A DNA stretch of 64,000 nucleotides, from NCBI GenBank assembly GCA_009837885.1, contig VXSP01000016.1, forward strand, positions 1 through 64,000, written 5' to 3'. Below the pieces are notes generated by a model that was not told the origin of the DNA, did no database searches, and saw only the letters and a program-made list of their open reading frames with translations. The position numbers and the translations under genes are program-made. Below, piece by piece: positions 30,539 through 38,673 of this stretch (position 1 is its first letter; the number at the start of each line of letters is the position of its first letter). The DNA is from Holophagales bacterium (GTDB lineage Bacteria > Acidobacteriota > Thermoanaerobaculia > Multivoradales > Multivoraceae).

Positions 30539-33493
30539 CTACTTCCCGCCGGCTGACGGGCCCATTCCTCCGCCGAGGCCGTAGAGGGTCTTGCGACCGC
30601 CGAGTCGGAAGCTCGCCATCACGCCGACCTCCCGCTTGTCGGTGAGAGAGCCGCGGATCACGCCGGTGCCGAAGCCGTAGCCTTCGTTCGGCCGCCACTG
30701 CTGCACCGCGATCTGGTCGAGCACGTTCTTGGCGAAGGCGTGGATCTGGAGACCCTCGACCTGGGTGAACCAGATCGCCCGCAGGTCGAGGCGCGTGTAC
30801 TCGGGGATCTTGTACTTCGGCAGGTTGCTGACGTCCGTGTTCTTCTCCGTCGTGTGGCCGAGCGTGCCCAGGAACCGCAGGTCGCCGAGGTCGTAGATCG
30901 CCGTCACGGAGAACTTGTGCCTGGGCTGCAGCGGCATGCGGTTGCCGCCGAAGTTGGTCAGGCTGGCGATCTCCTGGGTGAAGGTGTTGCCCTCGCGGTC
31001 CTGGAACTCGTGCGTCATGGTCTCCGCCGCCGGGTCGCAACAGTAGATCGTCTCGAAGTCTCCGAGCTCGGAATCGAGATAGTTGTACCAGCCGCGGATC
31101 GTGAAGCGGTCGGTGGCCCGGTAGGCGGCGTTGAACTCGAGCCCCGAGATGAAGCTGCCCTCGATGGTGTTCATCTCACCCTCGAAGATGCTCTCACCCT
31201 GGATCCGCCGTTCGACCGGCAGCAGGCGGGTCGAGTTGACCCAGTAGCCCTGGTAGTCGTTGTAGAAAACCGAAGCCTCCAGTTGCAGGCGGTTGTCCGC
31301 CAGCAGGCCCTTCCAGCCCGTCTCGTAGTTGATGAGCTCTTCCGAGTCGAAGGTGACTTCGTTCATGTTGCCGAAGCCGACGAAGCCGCCGGGGCGGCCG
31401 CCCTTCGAGACGCGGCCGTACCACATGCTGGCCGGAGTGGGCGAGTACTGGAAGCCCGCGTTCCACGTGGTCTGGTTCCACTCCGCGTCGTTCTTGCCCT
31501 CGAACCCTTCGACCGCGGCGTTGCGGAAGATCCACAGGTCGACCCCGAAGCCGAAGTCGATGCCGATCCGGACGTCGTTCTGAACGTGGGTCTTGATGTC
31601 CTGGTCGTGGCGGATGCCGCCGAACAGCGTCCAGTTGCTGCCGAGCTGGTACTCGAGGTTGGCGTAGTAGGCCCTGGTCTCGAACCGCGAGTGACCGTAG
31701 AAGTCGAGCCAGTGACCGTTCATGTTGCCGTCGGAGAACGCGCCGATGGCGCCCGCGTTGGACCAGTCGAGCAGTTCTCCCGGGCAAGCCCAGACACCCC
31801 CTTGACCCGACTGTGCGGAGGTGGTGCCGTGATCACTGAGCAACGGCAGCCCGAAAAACGGCAGCAACGCCTGGCAGGTCGCCAGGGTGTTCGTGTTGAA
31901 CGCGGGAACCGCGAAGTTGAAGAAGCGGGCGTCGTACGGCTCGTCACCGTCGCGCTGGTAGGCGCCCAGGACGAACTGGAAGTCGCCGGCAAAGCTCGAC
32001 GCCAGCCTCACCTCGTGCGAGGTCTGCTCCGAGTAGCGGAAGTAGTTCACCATCGTGTCGGCGAACGGGTAGCCGTTCGCGTCGAGGAACGGGTCGTCGG
32101 GGCCGCCCATTCGCGACGTGCCGTCCGTGTCGGTCTGCGCGTTCTCCGTCGTCTCGCGATAGCCGCCCTTGTAGGACAGGCTGAGCCCGCTGCTGGGACG
32201 GATGTTCAGGTCGGCCACGGCCATCTGGAGTTCCGAGTCCTCGTTGCCGGGCGTGTTGTAGTCGACGACGTTGCGCAAGTCGTCACCCGGACAGATGAGC
32301 TGGTTCGGGTCACTGAGATCGCAGTCCCTGACCGACGGCGCCTGGTTCTCGGCGCCGAGGAAGGGGTTCGGGAACAGGCAGGTCGGATTGCCTTCCGGGT
32401 CGGTGCCGCTCAGGAGGCATTCGGTGGTCACGTCGCGACCGGTCAGTTCGACCGACGTTCGGGGCGCGCCGCTGTCCTCACGTCCGGCGTAGCGGACGTT
32501 GAAGTCCACCGTTTCGCCGAGATAGCGGAGCTGCGGCGCCCAGTGGGTGTTGTCCGGTTCGTCGTAGTCGCCGCCAGGGCCGATGTTCGGCTGCGCGCCC
32601 TCGCCCTGCCAGCTTCCGGCCGTCAAGCGCCAGCTCACGTTGCTGTCGCCGATCGGTCCGCCGATGGCGAGGTCGCCGCGCTGCGATGCCTGATCGGTGT
32701 ACTCGGCCAGGGCGTTGACGTCGAACTGGGCGGTCGGCTTGATCGTGTTGAAGCTGATCGCGCCGGCGATGGCGGCGCGGCCGCCGGTGGTTCCCTGCGG
32801 GCCACGCGCCACGTTCATGCTCTCGACGTCGAACAGGTTGCCGGGCTCGAGCGCGTAGAGCTCGTCGGTGTAGATGCCGTCGACGTAGGTGGCGACCGCG
32901 GTGGCCTGGAAGAACTCCTGGTTGCGCTGCGAGCCGATGCCGCGCAGGTAGAGGTGGTTGCCGTGACCCGAGTCGGGCGACTGGTGGCCGATCTGCAGGC
33001 CCGGCGTGAGCGCTTCGAGGTCGTTGTTGTTGTTCATCCCGAGTTCGACGACCATGCCCTCGTTGAAGCCGGTGACCGTCATCGGCCGCCGCAGGACGTT
33101 CTCTTCGCCGATCTCGCCCTGGACGACGATCTGCTCGACGACGGAGAGGCCGAGCGCGAACTCCACGGAACCCGTTCCGCCCGACACCTCGACCGCTTCG
33201 CTCGAGGAGCGGAAGCCCTGGAGCGACGCCGTCGCCGTGTAGGCGCCGTCCGCTACGCCGTCGATGCGGAAAGCGCCGGAGGCGTCGGTCTGCGCGCTCT
33301 TCCCGGTGTCCTCGCCGCCGGCGTCCTGGAGGCTGACCGTGACGCCCGGCAGGGCGCCACCCTCGCGGTCGTAGACCGTTCCGGAAACGCTGCCGTCCTG
33401 GGCCGCGGCCGGTAGAACGAGTAGCGCCATGGCGAGAAGCGCCAACAGGATGAGCTTCCGAGTCTTCCGGCCGTCGCGATGCCTGCGGTCCAT
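30539..33493 (-). CDS. TonB-dependent receptor with carboxypeptidase-regulatory-like domain
   Basis: 984 residues from MDRRHRD, chosen because GAGGAGG lies 6 nt upstream; an ATG six codons earlier is less likely. Signal peptide LLALLAMALLVLPAAAQ, then a regulatory-like sandwich (VSGTVYDREGGALPGVTV...DASGAFRIDGVADGAYTA), a TonB-box region VVEQIVVQGE, a plug (LYLRGIGSQRNQEFF, VARGPQGTTGGRAAIAGAI) and the barrel. The C-terminus extends past the usual aromatic end with GLGGGMGPSAGGK. It diverges from the dihaem cytochrome gene, with a 341-nt shared control region. Substrate unknown. Confidence 0.92.
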   Translation of the reverse strand: MDRRHRDGRKTRKLILLALLAMALLVLPAAAQDGSVSGTVYDREGGALPGVTVSLQDAGGEDTGKSAQTDASGAFRIDGVADGAYTATASLQGFRSSSEAVEVSGGTGSVEFALGLSVVEQIVVQGEIGEENVLRRPMTVTGFNEGMVVELGMNNNNDLEALTPGLQIGHQSPDSGHGNHLYLRGIGSQRNQEFFQATAVATYVDGIYTDELYALEPGNLFDVESMNVARGPQGTTGGRAAIAGAISFNTIKPTAQFDVNALAEYTDQASQRGDLAIGGPIGDSNVSWRLTAGSWQGEGAQPNIGPGGDYDEPDNTHWAPQLRYLGETVDFNVRYAGREDSGAPRTSVELTGRDVTTECLLSGTDPEGNPTCLFPNPFLGAENQAPSVRDCDLSDPNQLICPGDDLRNVVDYNTPGNEDSELQMAVADLNIRPSSGLSLSYKGGYRETTENAQTDTDGTSRMGGPDDPFLDANGYPFADTMVNYFRYSEQTSHEVRLASSFAGDFQFVLGAYQRDGDEPYDARFFNFAVPAFNTNTLATCQALLPFFGLPLLSDHGTTSAQSGQGGVWACPGELLDWSNAGAIGAFSDGNMNGHWLDFYGHSRFETRAYYANLEYQLGSNWTLFGGIRHDQDIKTHVQNDVRIGIDFGFGVDLWIFRNAAVEGFEGKNDAEWNQTTWNAGFQYSPTPASMWYGRVSKGGRPGGFVGFGNMNEVTFDSEELINYETGWKGLLADNRLQLEASVFYNDYQGYWVNSTRLLPVERRIQGESIFEGEMNTIEGSFISGLEFNAAYRATDRFTIRGWYNYLDSELGDFETIYCCDPAAETMTHEFQDREGNTFTQEIASLTNFGGNRMPLQPRHKFSVTAIYDLGDLRFLGTLGHTTEKNTDVSNLPKYKIPEYTRLDLRAIWFTQVEGLQIHAFAKNVLDQIAVQQWRPNEGYGFGTGVIRGSLTDKREVGVMASFRLGGRKTLYGLGGGMGPSAGGK

Positions 33494-33532
33494 GCTTGCC
33501 TCCTCGGACATTTCTTGAAGGGTACGTTAAAC

Positions 33533-33560
33533 ATGTTACAGCGTTGCATCTTCGTCGCAA
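33533..33560 (-). promoter_or_regulatory. candidate promoter of third TonB receptor
   Basis: On the minus strand TTGCGA (33560-33555) and TAACAT (33538-33533) are separated by 16 nt, about 40 nt before the receptor ATG. Matches to -35/-10 consensus are moderate. Confidence 0.4.
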
Positions 33561-33587
33561 GACTGGCCGGCCCCGGCAGAGCGCCTC

Positions 33588-33753
33588 ACACTGGGTGCGC
33601 CGGCGTCCTCGCCGGCTTCTGAAGAGGACGGCGCCGCGGAGCGGCGACCTTTCTGCCGACGGTCGGGTGCCAGAGCCGTGCCGGCCTGGCGGCCGGCGCG
33701 TACTCCTCGCCGCCTGCGGCGGCAGCCGGCGGGGACGCCGGCGCACCCAGTGT
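33588..33753. repeat. dispersed hairpin repeat R9 (inverted pair, intergenic)
   Basis: Terminal 21 bp (33588-33608, ACACTGGGTGCGCCGG...) are the perfect reverse complement of 33733-33753, so two units face each other over 166 bp. The interior holds further stems: GCCGCGGAGCGGC, GCCGGCCTGGCGGCCGGC and GCCGCCTGCGGCGGC. It occupies half of the 341-nt gap between the receptor and cytochrome genes, between their two promoters, with no gene inside. Confidence 0.88.
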
Positions 33754-33780
33754 GGAACTTCCGTCGTGATTCGATCCAAG

Positions 33781-33809
33781 TTGAGACACTGTTACAAGTT
33801 CGCTACACT
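33781..33809 (+). promoter_or_regulatory. sigma70-type promoter of cytochrome operon
   Basis: TTGAGA (33781-33786) and TACACT (33804-33809) are spaced by exactly 17 nt. The AAGGAGGA ribosome site and ATG of the dihaem cytochrome gene follow within 26 nt. Confidence 0.6.
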
Positions 33810-33834
33810 GCCGGCCGGAACGAAGGAGGACCGG

Positions 33835-34887
33835 ATGGAGCTTCGAGCGATCTCACGGTTGGCCGGCGCGGCCGCGCTTCTCGCGGTCATGGCGCAGCCC
33901 GGAGCAGCGACAGCCGAGGACGCCTGCATCCCCGGCGGCAAGGCGCAGACCATGCCGGAGACGGCCTCGGAGTATGCCGCCATGTGCCTGCCGCACGTCG
34001 GCGTGCCGCCGACCGTCGACTGCGGCGCGGGCGTGCGCATCCCGATCCACGTCGACGGGGTGGAGGTCTTCGAGAGTCCGGGCCCCCGCCAGTGCGACAC
34101 GCCGGACTTCAAGGGCAACTGCAACGTCGGCTCGCGGATCGGCAGGGTGCAGGGCAAGGCTGCCGACGGCAGCCCGCTGGAGGACGTCGTCTGGGCCTGG
34201 TTCTGCCGCTCGGCGGGCCGGGAACTCTTCGCAAGGGGCATCTCCTCCGTCCAGATGATCGGACACAATAAGACGACGGGCGCCACCTGCTTCTTCGAAT
34301 CGCCGGACGGGAAAGGCGACCTGGTTCAGGCCAGGGAGTACCTCCACATGGACGAACGGGGCCTGCTGGCCGGGAAGCTCCCCGGTCCGGACTCCGACGA
34401 GTTCGACCGTGCCTGGATACCGCCGCCGCCCGGCGTCCAGTGCGCGCAGTGCCACCAGAACAACCCCTTCCTGCACGACCCCTGGATCGACGGCGCCAGG
34501 CTGCCGTCCAATCCGAGCGAACCCGTCCTTCCGGGTTGGGTTGATCCGGAGGCGCCCTACTGGGTGGTCGGCGGAACGCACTGGGACATGCGGACACCGT
34601 ACATCGAGGGCAACGCCTGTCTCGACTGCCACCGGGCGCCGACCAGGACCGCCCGGCTGTTCGAAGCTGGCCAGGTGCACGTCAACGAGTTCATGCCGCC
34701 GCGCAGGCCCGGCAGCCTGAAGGACGACTACGCCGCCCTCCTCGCCTGCCACGACGACGGCCCGGGGAACACGCCCGGATGCGACTGGTTGATCCCGCCG
34801 GGCGGCGGCTGCGAGGCGCGCATCGTTCCCGGAACGCCCGGAGACGGCGCGGGCGGCGGCATCCCGACTGGAGGCGTGAAGGAATGA
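33835..34887 (+). CDS. periplasmic dihaem cytochrome c-like protein
   Basis: 350 residues. Signal peptide LAGAAALLAVMAQPGAATA. Two covalent-haem motifs are present, CAQCH at about residue 203 and CLDCH at about residue 262, plus several other Cys in the N-terminal half (CIPGG, CLPHVG, CGAGV, CDTPDFKGNC). Probable role: electron transfer or a c-type oxidase/dehydrogenase subunit in the periplasm. AAGGAGGA precedes the ATG and a clear promoter lies upstream. Its TGA overlaps the next start (ATGA), linking it to the SDR gene. No specific family name could be assigned. Confidence 0.75.
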   Translation: MELRAISRLAGAAALLAVMAQPGAATAEDACIPGGKAQTMPETASEYAAMCLPHVGVPPTVDCGAGVRIPIHVDGVEVFESPGPRQCDTPDFKGNCNVGSRIGRVQGKAADGSPLEDVVWAWFCRSAGRELFARGISSVQMIGHNKTTGATCFFESPDGKGDLVQAREYLHMDERGLLAGKLPGPDSDEFDRAWIPPPPGVQCAQCHQNNPFLHDPWIDGARLPSNPSEPVLPGWVDPEAPYWVVGGTHWDMRTPYIEGNACLDCHRAPTRTARLFEAGQVHVNEFMPPRRPGSLKDDYAALLACHDDGPGNTPGCDWLIPPGGGCEARIVPGTPGDGAGGGIPTGGVKE

Positions 34888-35660
34888 CCAGACTCGACCT
34901 GACGGATCGCGTCGCTATCGTCACCGGCGGCGCCGGCGGCATCGGAACCTGCATCGCGAAGGCCTATGCCGAAGCCGGCGCCAGGGTCGTCGTCGCGTCG
35001 CGCAAGAAGGAGAACCTGGACGGCGTCGTCGGCGAGATCGAATCGGCCGGCGGAACCGCCATGGCCGTCGGCTGCGACATCACGGTCCCGGACCAGGTCG
35101 ACGCCCTGATCGCCGAGACCGTCGGCGCCTTCGGGCGGCTCGACGTCATGGTCAACAACGCCGGCGGCGGCGCGACCCCGCGGATGCCCGAGGACACGCC
35201 CTACGACGAGTGGCAGCGCATCGTCGACCTCAACCTGACCGGCACCTGGCTCTGCTGCATCGCCGCCGGCAAGCAGATGATCGAGCAGCAGAGCGGCAAC
35301 ATCATCAACATCTCGTCGGTCGCCGGCACCAAGGGCCACCCCGGCATGCTCCACTACTCGGCGGCCAAGGCGGGCGTGATCAGCCTGAGCAACAACCTGG
35401 CCTTCCAGTGGGCGAAGCACAACATCCGCGTCAACTGCGTCGCGCCAGGGCTGATCGCCACGCCCGCGATGGTGAAGTGGGGGGTCATCCAGCCGGCCGA
35501 GAAGGAAGACGGCACGCCCGTGCCGCGCCTGGAGCGGCCGCCCGACCCCGAAGACGTCGCTGACCTCTGCCTCTTCCTGGCCTCGCCGGCCTCGGACCTG
35601 CTCACCGGCGAGGTGATCCCGATCCGGTCCTGGACGCGGCTGGACCGCTTCTGGAACTGA
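34884..35660 (+). CDS. short-chain dehydrogenase/reductase (SDR)
   Basis: 258-residue classical SDR: cofactor motif TGGAGGIG, NNAGGG, catalytic Ser in NISSVAG, and YSAAK for Tyr/Lys. ASRKK after the second strand suggests NADP preference. The end (GEVIPIRSWTRLDRFWN) differs from the usual GxxxxVDGG tail. The ATG overlaps the cytochrome stop and the dikinase-like gene starts 5 nt after its stop, so the three form an operon. Substrate unknown. Confidence 0.9.
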   Translation: MTRLDLTDRVAIVTGGAGGIGTCIAKAYAEAGARVVVASRKKENLDGVVGEIESAGGTAMAVGCDITVPDQVDALIAETVGAFGRLDVMVNNAGGGATPRMPEDTPYDEWQRIVDLNLTGTWLCCIAAGKQMIEQQSGNIINISSVAGTKGHPGMLHYSAAKAGVISLSNNLAFQWAKHNIRVNCVAPGLIATPAMVKWGVIQPAEKEDGTPVPRLERPPDPEDVADLCLFLASPASDLLTGEVIPIRSWTRLDRFWN

Positions 35661-35665
35661 GATCG

Positions 35666-38488
35666 ATGGACCAGCTTTCCGCTACGGCCGCATCCTTCGT
35701 CCGGCCGCTCGACACCCGCGACGACGACCTCGACCTCCTGGGCGGCAAGGGCCGCTCGCTGGCGCGGGCCGCAAACGCCGGCTTCGCCGTGCCGGGCGGC
35801 TTCCAGGTCACCACGGCCGCCTACCGGTCCTTCGTCGCGGCGCACGGTCTGCAGCAGCGGATCGTCGAGCTGGCAAAGCCCGAACTCGTGAACGGCGCCG
35901 TCTCGTTCGACGCCGCGTCGGCGGCGATCCAGGAACTCCTGGGCGCGCCGGACCTGTCCGACCTCGTGGCCGCCGAGATCGCCGCCGCCTATCGCGGACT
36001 GGAGCCGCCCAACCCGCCGGTCGCGGTGCGCTCATCCGCCAACGCCGAGGACCTGCCCGAGGCGTCCTTCGCCGGCCAGCAGGACACCTACCTCAACGTG
36101 CGCGGCGAGGACGCCGTGGTCGCTGCGGTGCGCGACTGCTGGGCCTCGCTGTGGACCCCGCGTGCGATCGCCTACCGCCACCAGATGGGCATCGACCAGG
36201 GCAAGGTGGCGATGGCGGTCGTCGTCCAGATCATGGTGCCCTCCGAGATCTCGGGCATCCTGTTCACGGCGAATCCGGCGACCGGCGAGCGCTCCGAGGC
36301 AATCGTCAACGCCAGCTTCGGCCTCGGCGAGGCCGTCGTCGGCGGCCAGGTGACGCCCGACACGTACGTGGTCGATCGAACGACCGGCGAGGCAACCGAG
36401 ACGATCATCGGCACGAAGGAACAGCGGATCGTCCAGGACGGCGACCAGGGCACGCGCATCGAAGAGATCGACGAGGCCGACCGCGGCCGATCCTCCCTGT
36501 CGCCGGAGGCCATCCGCGAGCTCGTCGAGCTGGGCGGGCAGGTCGAGGCGCGGTTCGAGGGCGTGCCCCAGGACATCGAGTGGGCCATCTCCGGCGGCAA
36601 GCTGTACCTGCTGCAGTCGCGGCCGATCACGAACCTGCCGCCGCAGCCGATCGAGGTCGAGTGGGAGCCGACTCCTCCGGCCCGCATCCTGACGCGCCGC
36701 CAGATCGTCGAGAACATGCCCGACCCGATCTGCCCGCTGTTCGAGGAGCTCTACCTGACCGTGGGCCTCGAGAAGGCCCGCGGCGGCAAGAGCATGATGG
36801 TCGGCGGCGGCCCCGTCTTCGTCACGATGAACGGCTTCGCCTACCAGCGCGGGGACTGGCAAATGCTCTTCCCGGACGGCGACAACACGGAGATCAGGAA
36901 GCCGACCGAGGACGAACTGGAGGCCGCCGAACGCGCCATGGCCGAACGGCGCAAGGACTCCCCCGCGGAGAACCTGGAGATGGCGGCGCACGATCTGAAG
37001 CTGTTTCGGGATGCGCTCGGCGACGAGGACCGCCGCGCCTTCGACGCCTGGGCGGCCTCGGCCGGACTCGGCGAGTCGCTGGCGCAGCGGGTGACGATGC
37101 CCGAGAGCAGGAACCCGACCTACATCGCCTTCAATCGCACCCAGTGGAACGAGGGCGTGCTCCGGAAGTGGCGGGAAGAGACGATGCCGCGCCTGGTCCG
37201 GATCACCGGCGAATGGCGCGAAGTCGATCCGGCCACGGCCTCCGACGAGACGCTGCTTCAGGGCATCGTCGACCTGGGCGTGGCCGAGGGCGACTACTGG
37301 TCGAACGACACCGGCCACACGTTCGGCGTCGCCAAGTCGACCGACGACCAGCTCCAGTGCTTCCTGCGCGAGACGCTGCCCGACCACCGCTTCACGAGCG
37401 GACAGTTCCTGAGCGGCTTCAAGTCGAAGACGATGGAAGCGAACGACGCGATCTACGAGGTGGCCAAACGCATCCGGGCCGACGAGTCGCTCTGGGAACT
37501 TGTGATGGTGACGCCGGCCTCACGCCTCATGGCCGCGCTCGAGGAGCACCCGGAGAGCGGCCCGGCGCTCGAGGCGATCGACGACTACCTCCGGACCTTC
37601 GGGCACCAGGGCTACACGCTCGACTTCGTCGAACCGCCGCAGAGCGAGGATCCGACCGCGTTCTTCGCGACGCTGAAGACGATGGTCGCCAACCGGGACT
37701 ACAGCCCGGAGCAGCACGACATCGATGCGCGCCGCAAGAAGGAGGAGGCGCTTTCCCGGATCGAAGAGCTGCTCGACGGCCTCGAGTACTGGCAGTTCCG
37801 CTTCCGTCTGTGGTTCACCTACCTCTTCTACCCGATCCGCGAGGAGACGATGTTCTACCTCGGCAGCGCCTGGCCCGTGCTGCGCCCGCTGGCGGCGGAA
37901 CTGGGGCGGCGCCTGGTCGAGGCGGGCACCTTCGGACGGCCTGACGACATCTACTTCTGCGTCACGGACGAGATCCGCGAGGCGATCGAGGCCCATGCGC
38001 AGGGCGAGGCCAGGCCCGATCTTGGAGCGCTTGCCGCCGAGCGGCGTGAACTTCGCGAAGCGCGCAAGCGGCTGCACCCGCCAGGCACCGTGCCGCCGGA
38101 GGCGAGCGAGCATCCGTCCATCGCCTTCAAGGAGACGCAGGCCCGCAACGACCCGAACAGCTCCACGCTGCGCGGCGTCCCCGTGAGCCCCGGCACCGTG
38201 ACCGCGCCGGCGAGCCTGATCAAGTCACCGCCCGAGTTCGACCGGATGCGGTCCGGCTCCATCCTCGTCTGCCCGATGACGAATCCCGCCTGGACGCCGC
38301 TGTTCGCGCATGCCTCGGGGCTCGTCACCGATATCGGCGGCATCCTCGGCCACGGCTCGATCGTCGCGCGCGAGTACGGCATTCCGGCGGTCGTCGGCAC
38401 GGGCACGATCACCCAGCGCGTCGCGCCGGGTCAGGAGATCAGCGTCGACGGCGACGCGGGAGTCGTGACGCTTCACGAGGAGAGCTGA
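35666..38488 (+). CDS. PEP-utilising dikinase with rifampin-phosphotransferase-like layout
   Basis: 940 residues. The ATP-grasp part (residues 1-330) has GGKGRSLARAANAGFAVPGG and VRSSANAEDLPEASFAGQ. A large helical middle region (about 330-840) has no motif I know. The swivelling phosphohistidine domain at the C-terminus reads GGILGHGSIVAREYGIPAVV, with the His as phosphate carrier. PEP synthase and PPDK carry a PEP-binding barrel after the His domain, whereas here nothing follows it. The order ATP-grasp / substrate domain / His domain is that of rifampin phosphotransferase and phenylphosphate synthase. It should move the beta-phosphate of ATP via His onto an unknown acceptor bound by the middle region. 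Confidence 0.8.
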   Translation: MDQLSATAASFVRPLDTRDDDLDLLGGKGRSLARAANAGFAVPGGFQVTTAAYRSFVAAHGLQQRIVELAKPELVNGAVSFDAASAAIQELLGAPDLSDLVAAEIAAAYRGLEPPNPPVAVRSSANAEDLPEASFAGQQDTYLNVRGEDAVVAAVRDCWASLWTPRAIAYRHQMGIDQGKVAMAVVVQIMVPSEISGILFTANPATGERSEAIVNASFGLGEAVVGGQVTPDTYVVDRTTGEATETIIGTKEQRIVQDGDQGTRIEEIDEADRGRSSLSPEAIRELVELGGQVEARFEGVPQDIEWAISGGKLYLLQSRPITNLPPQPIEVEWEPTPPARILTRRQIVENMPDPICPLFEELYLTVGLEKARGGKSMMVGGGPVFVTMNGFAYQRGDWQMLFPDGDNTEIRKPTEDELEAAERAMAERRKDSPAENLEMAAHDLKLFRDALGDEDRRAFDAWAASAGLGESLAQRVTMPESRNPTYIAFNRTQWNEGVLRKWREETMPRLVRITGEWREVDPATASDETLLQGIVDLGVAEGDYWSNDTGHTFGVAKSTDDQLQCFLRETLPDHRFTSGQFLSGFKSKTMEANDAIYEVAKRIRADESLWELVMVTPASRLMAALEEHPESGPALEAIDDYLRTFGHQGYTLDFVEPPQSEDPTAFFATLKTMVANRDYSPEQHDIDARRKKEEALSRIEELLDGLEYWQFRFRLWFTYLFYPIREETMFYLGSAWPVLRPLAAELGRRLVEAGTFGRPDDIYFCVTDEIREAIEAHAQGEARPDLGALAAERRELREARKRLHPPGTVPPEASEHPSIAFKETQARNDPNSSTLRGVPVSPGTVTAPASLIKSPPEFDRMRSGSILVCPMTNPAWTPLFAHASGLVTDIGGILGHGSIVAREYGIPAVVGTGTITQRVAPGQEISVDGDAGVVTLHEES

Positions 38489-38489
38489 A

Positions 38490-38621
38490 TCGCGCTCGCC
38501 GCTCCGCGGCGGCGCCCGGATGCCGGCGGGAACCCGTGTGGCGCGATCCCGCGCCACACGCGTCACAGTCCGTGCGCCCGTCATCGGGCGCACGGATGAC
38601 ACGCCGGCGCACCCAGTGTGT
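38490..38621 (-). repeat. dispersed hairpin repeat R10 with nested hairpins
   Basis: A minus-orientation unit (head ACACTGGGTGCGCC at 38608-38621) is split by extra palindromes: GTGTGGCGCG/CGCGCCACAC (38536-38559, 4-nt loop) and TCCGTGCGCCCG/CGGGCGCACGGA (38569-38596, 4-nt loop). The outer parts (GCCGCTCCGCGGCGGC, GGATGCCGGCGGG, ACGCCGGCGCACCCAG) are standard. It is intergenic, just after the dikinase stop. Confidence 0.8.
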
Positions 38622-38673
38622 AGCGGCCTGCTGGCGAGGGTGCCTGTGCGCTGGGAGATACGCTTTGCCCAGG

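Noticed and set aside
35666..38488. Calling the dikinase phosphoenolpyruvate synthase (ppsA)
   Set aside because: The C-terminal PEP-binding barrel is missing and the phosphohistidine domain is at the C-terminus.
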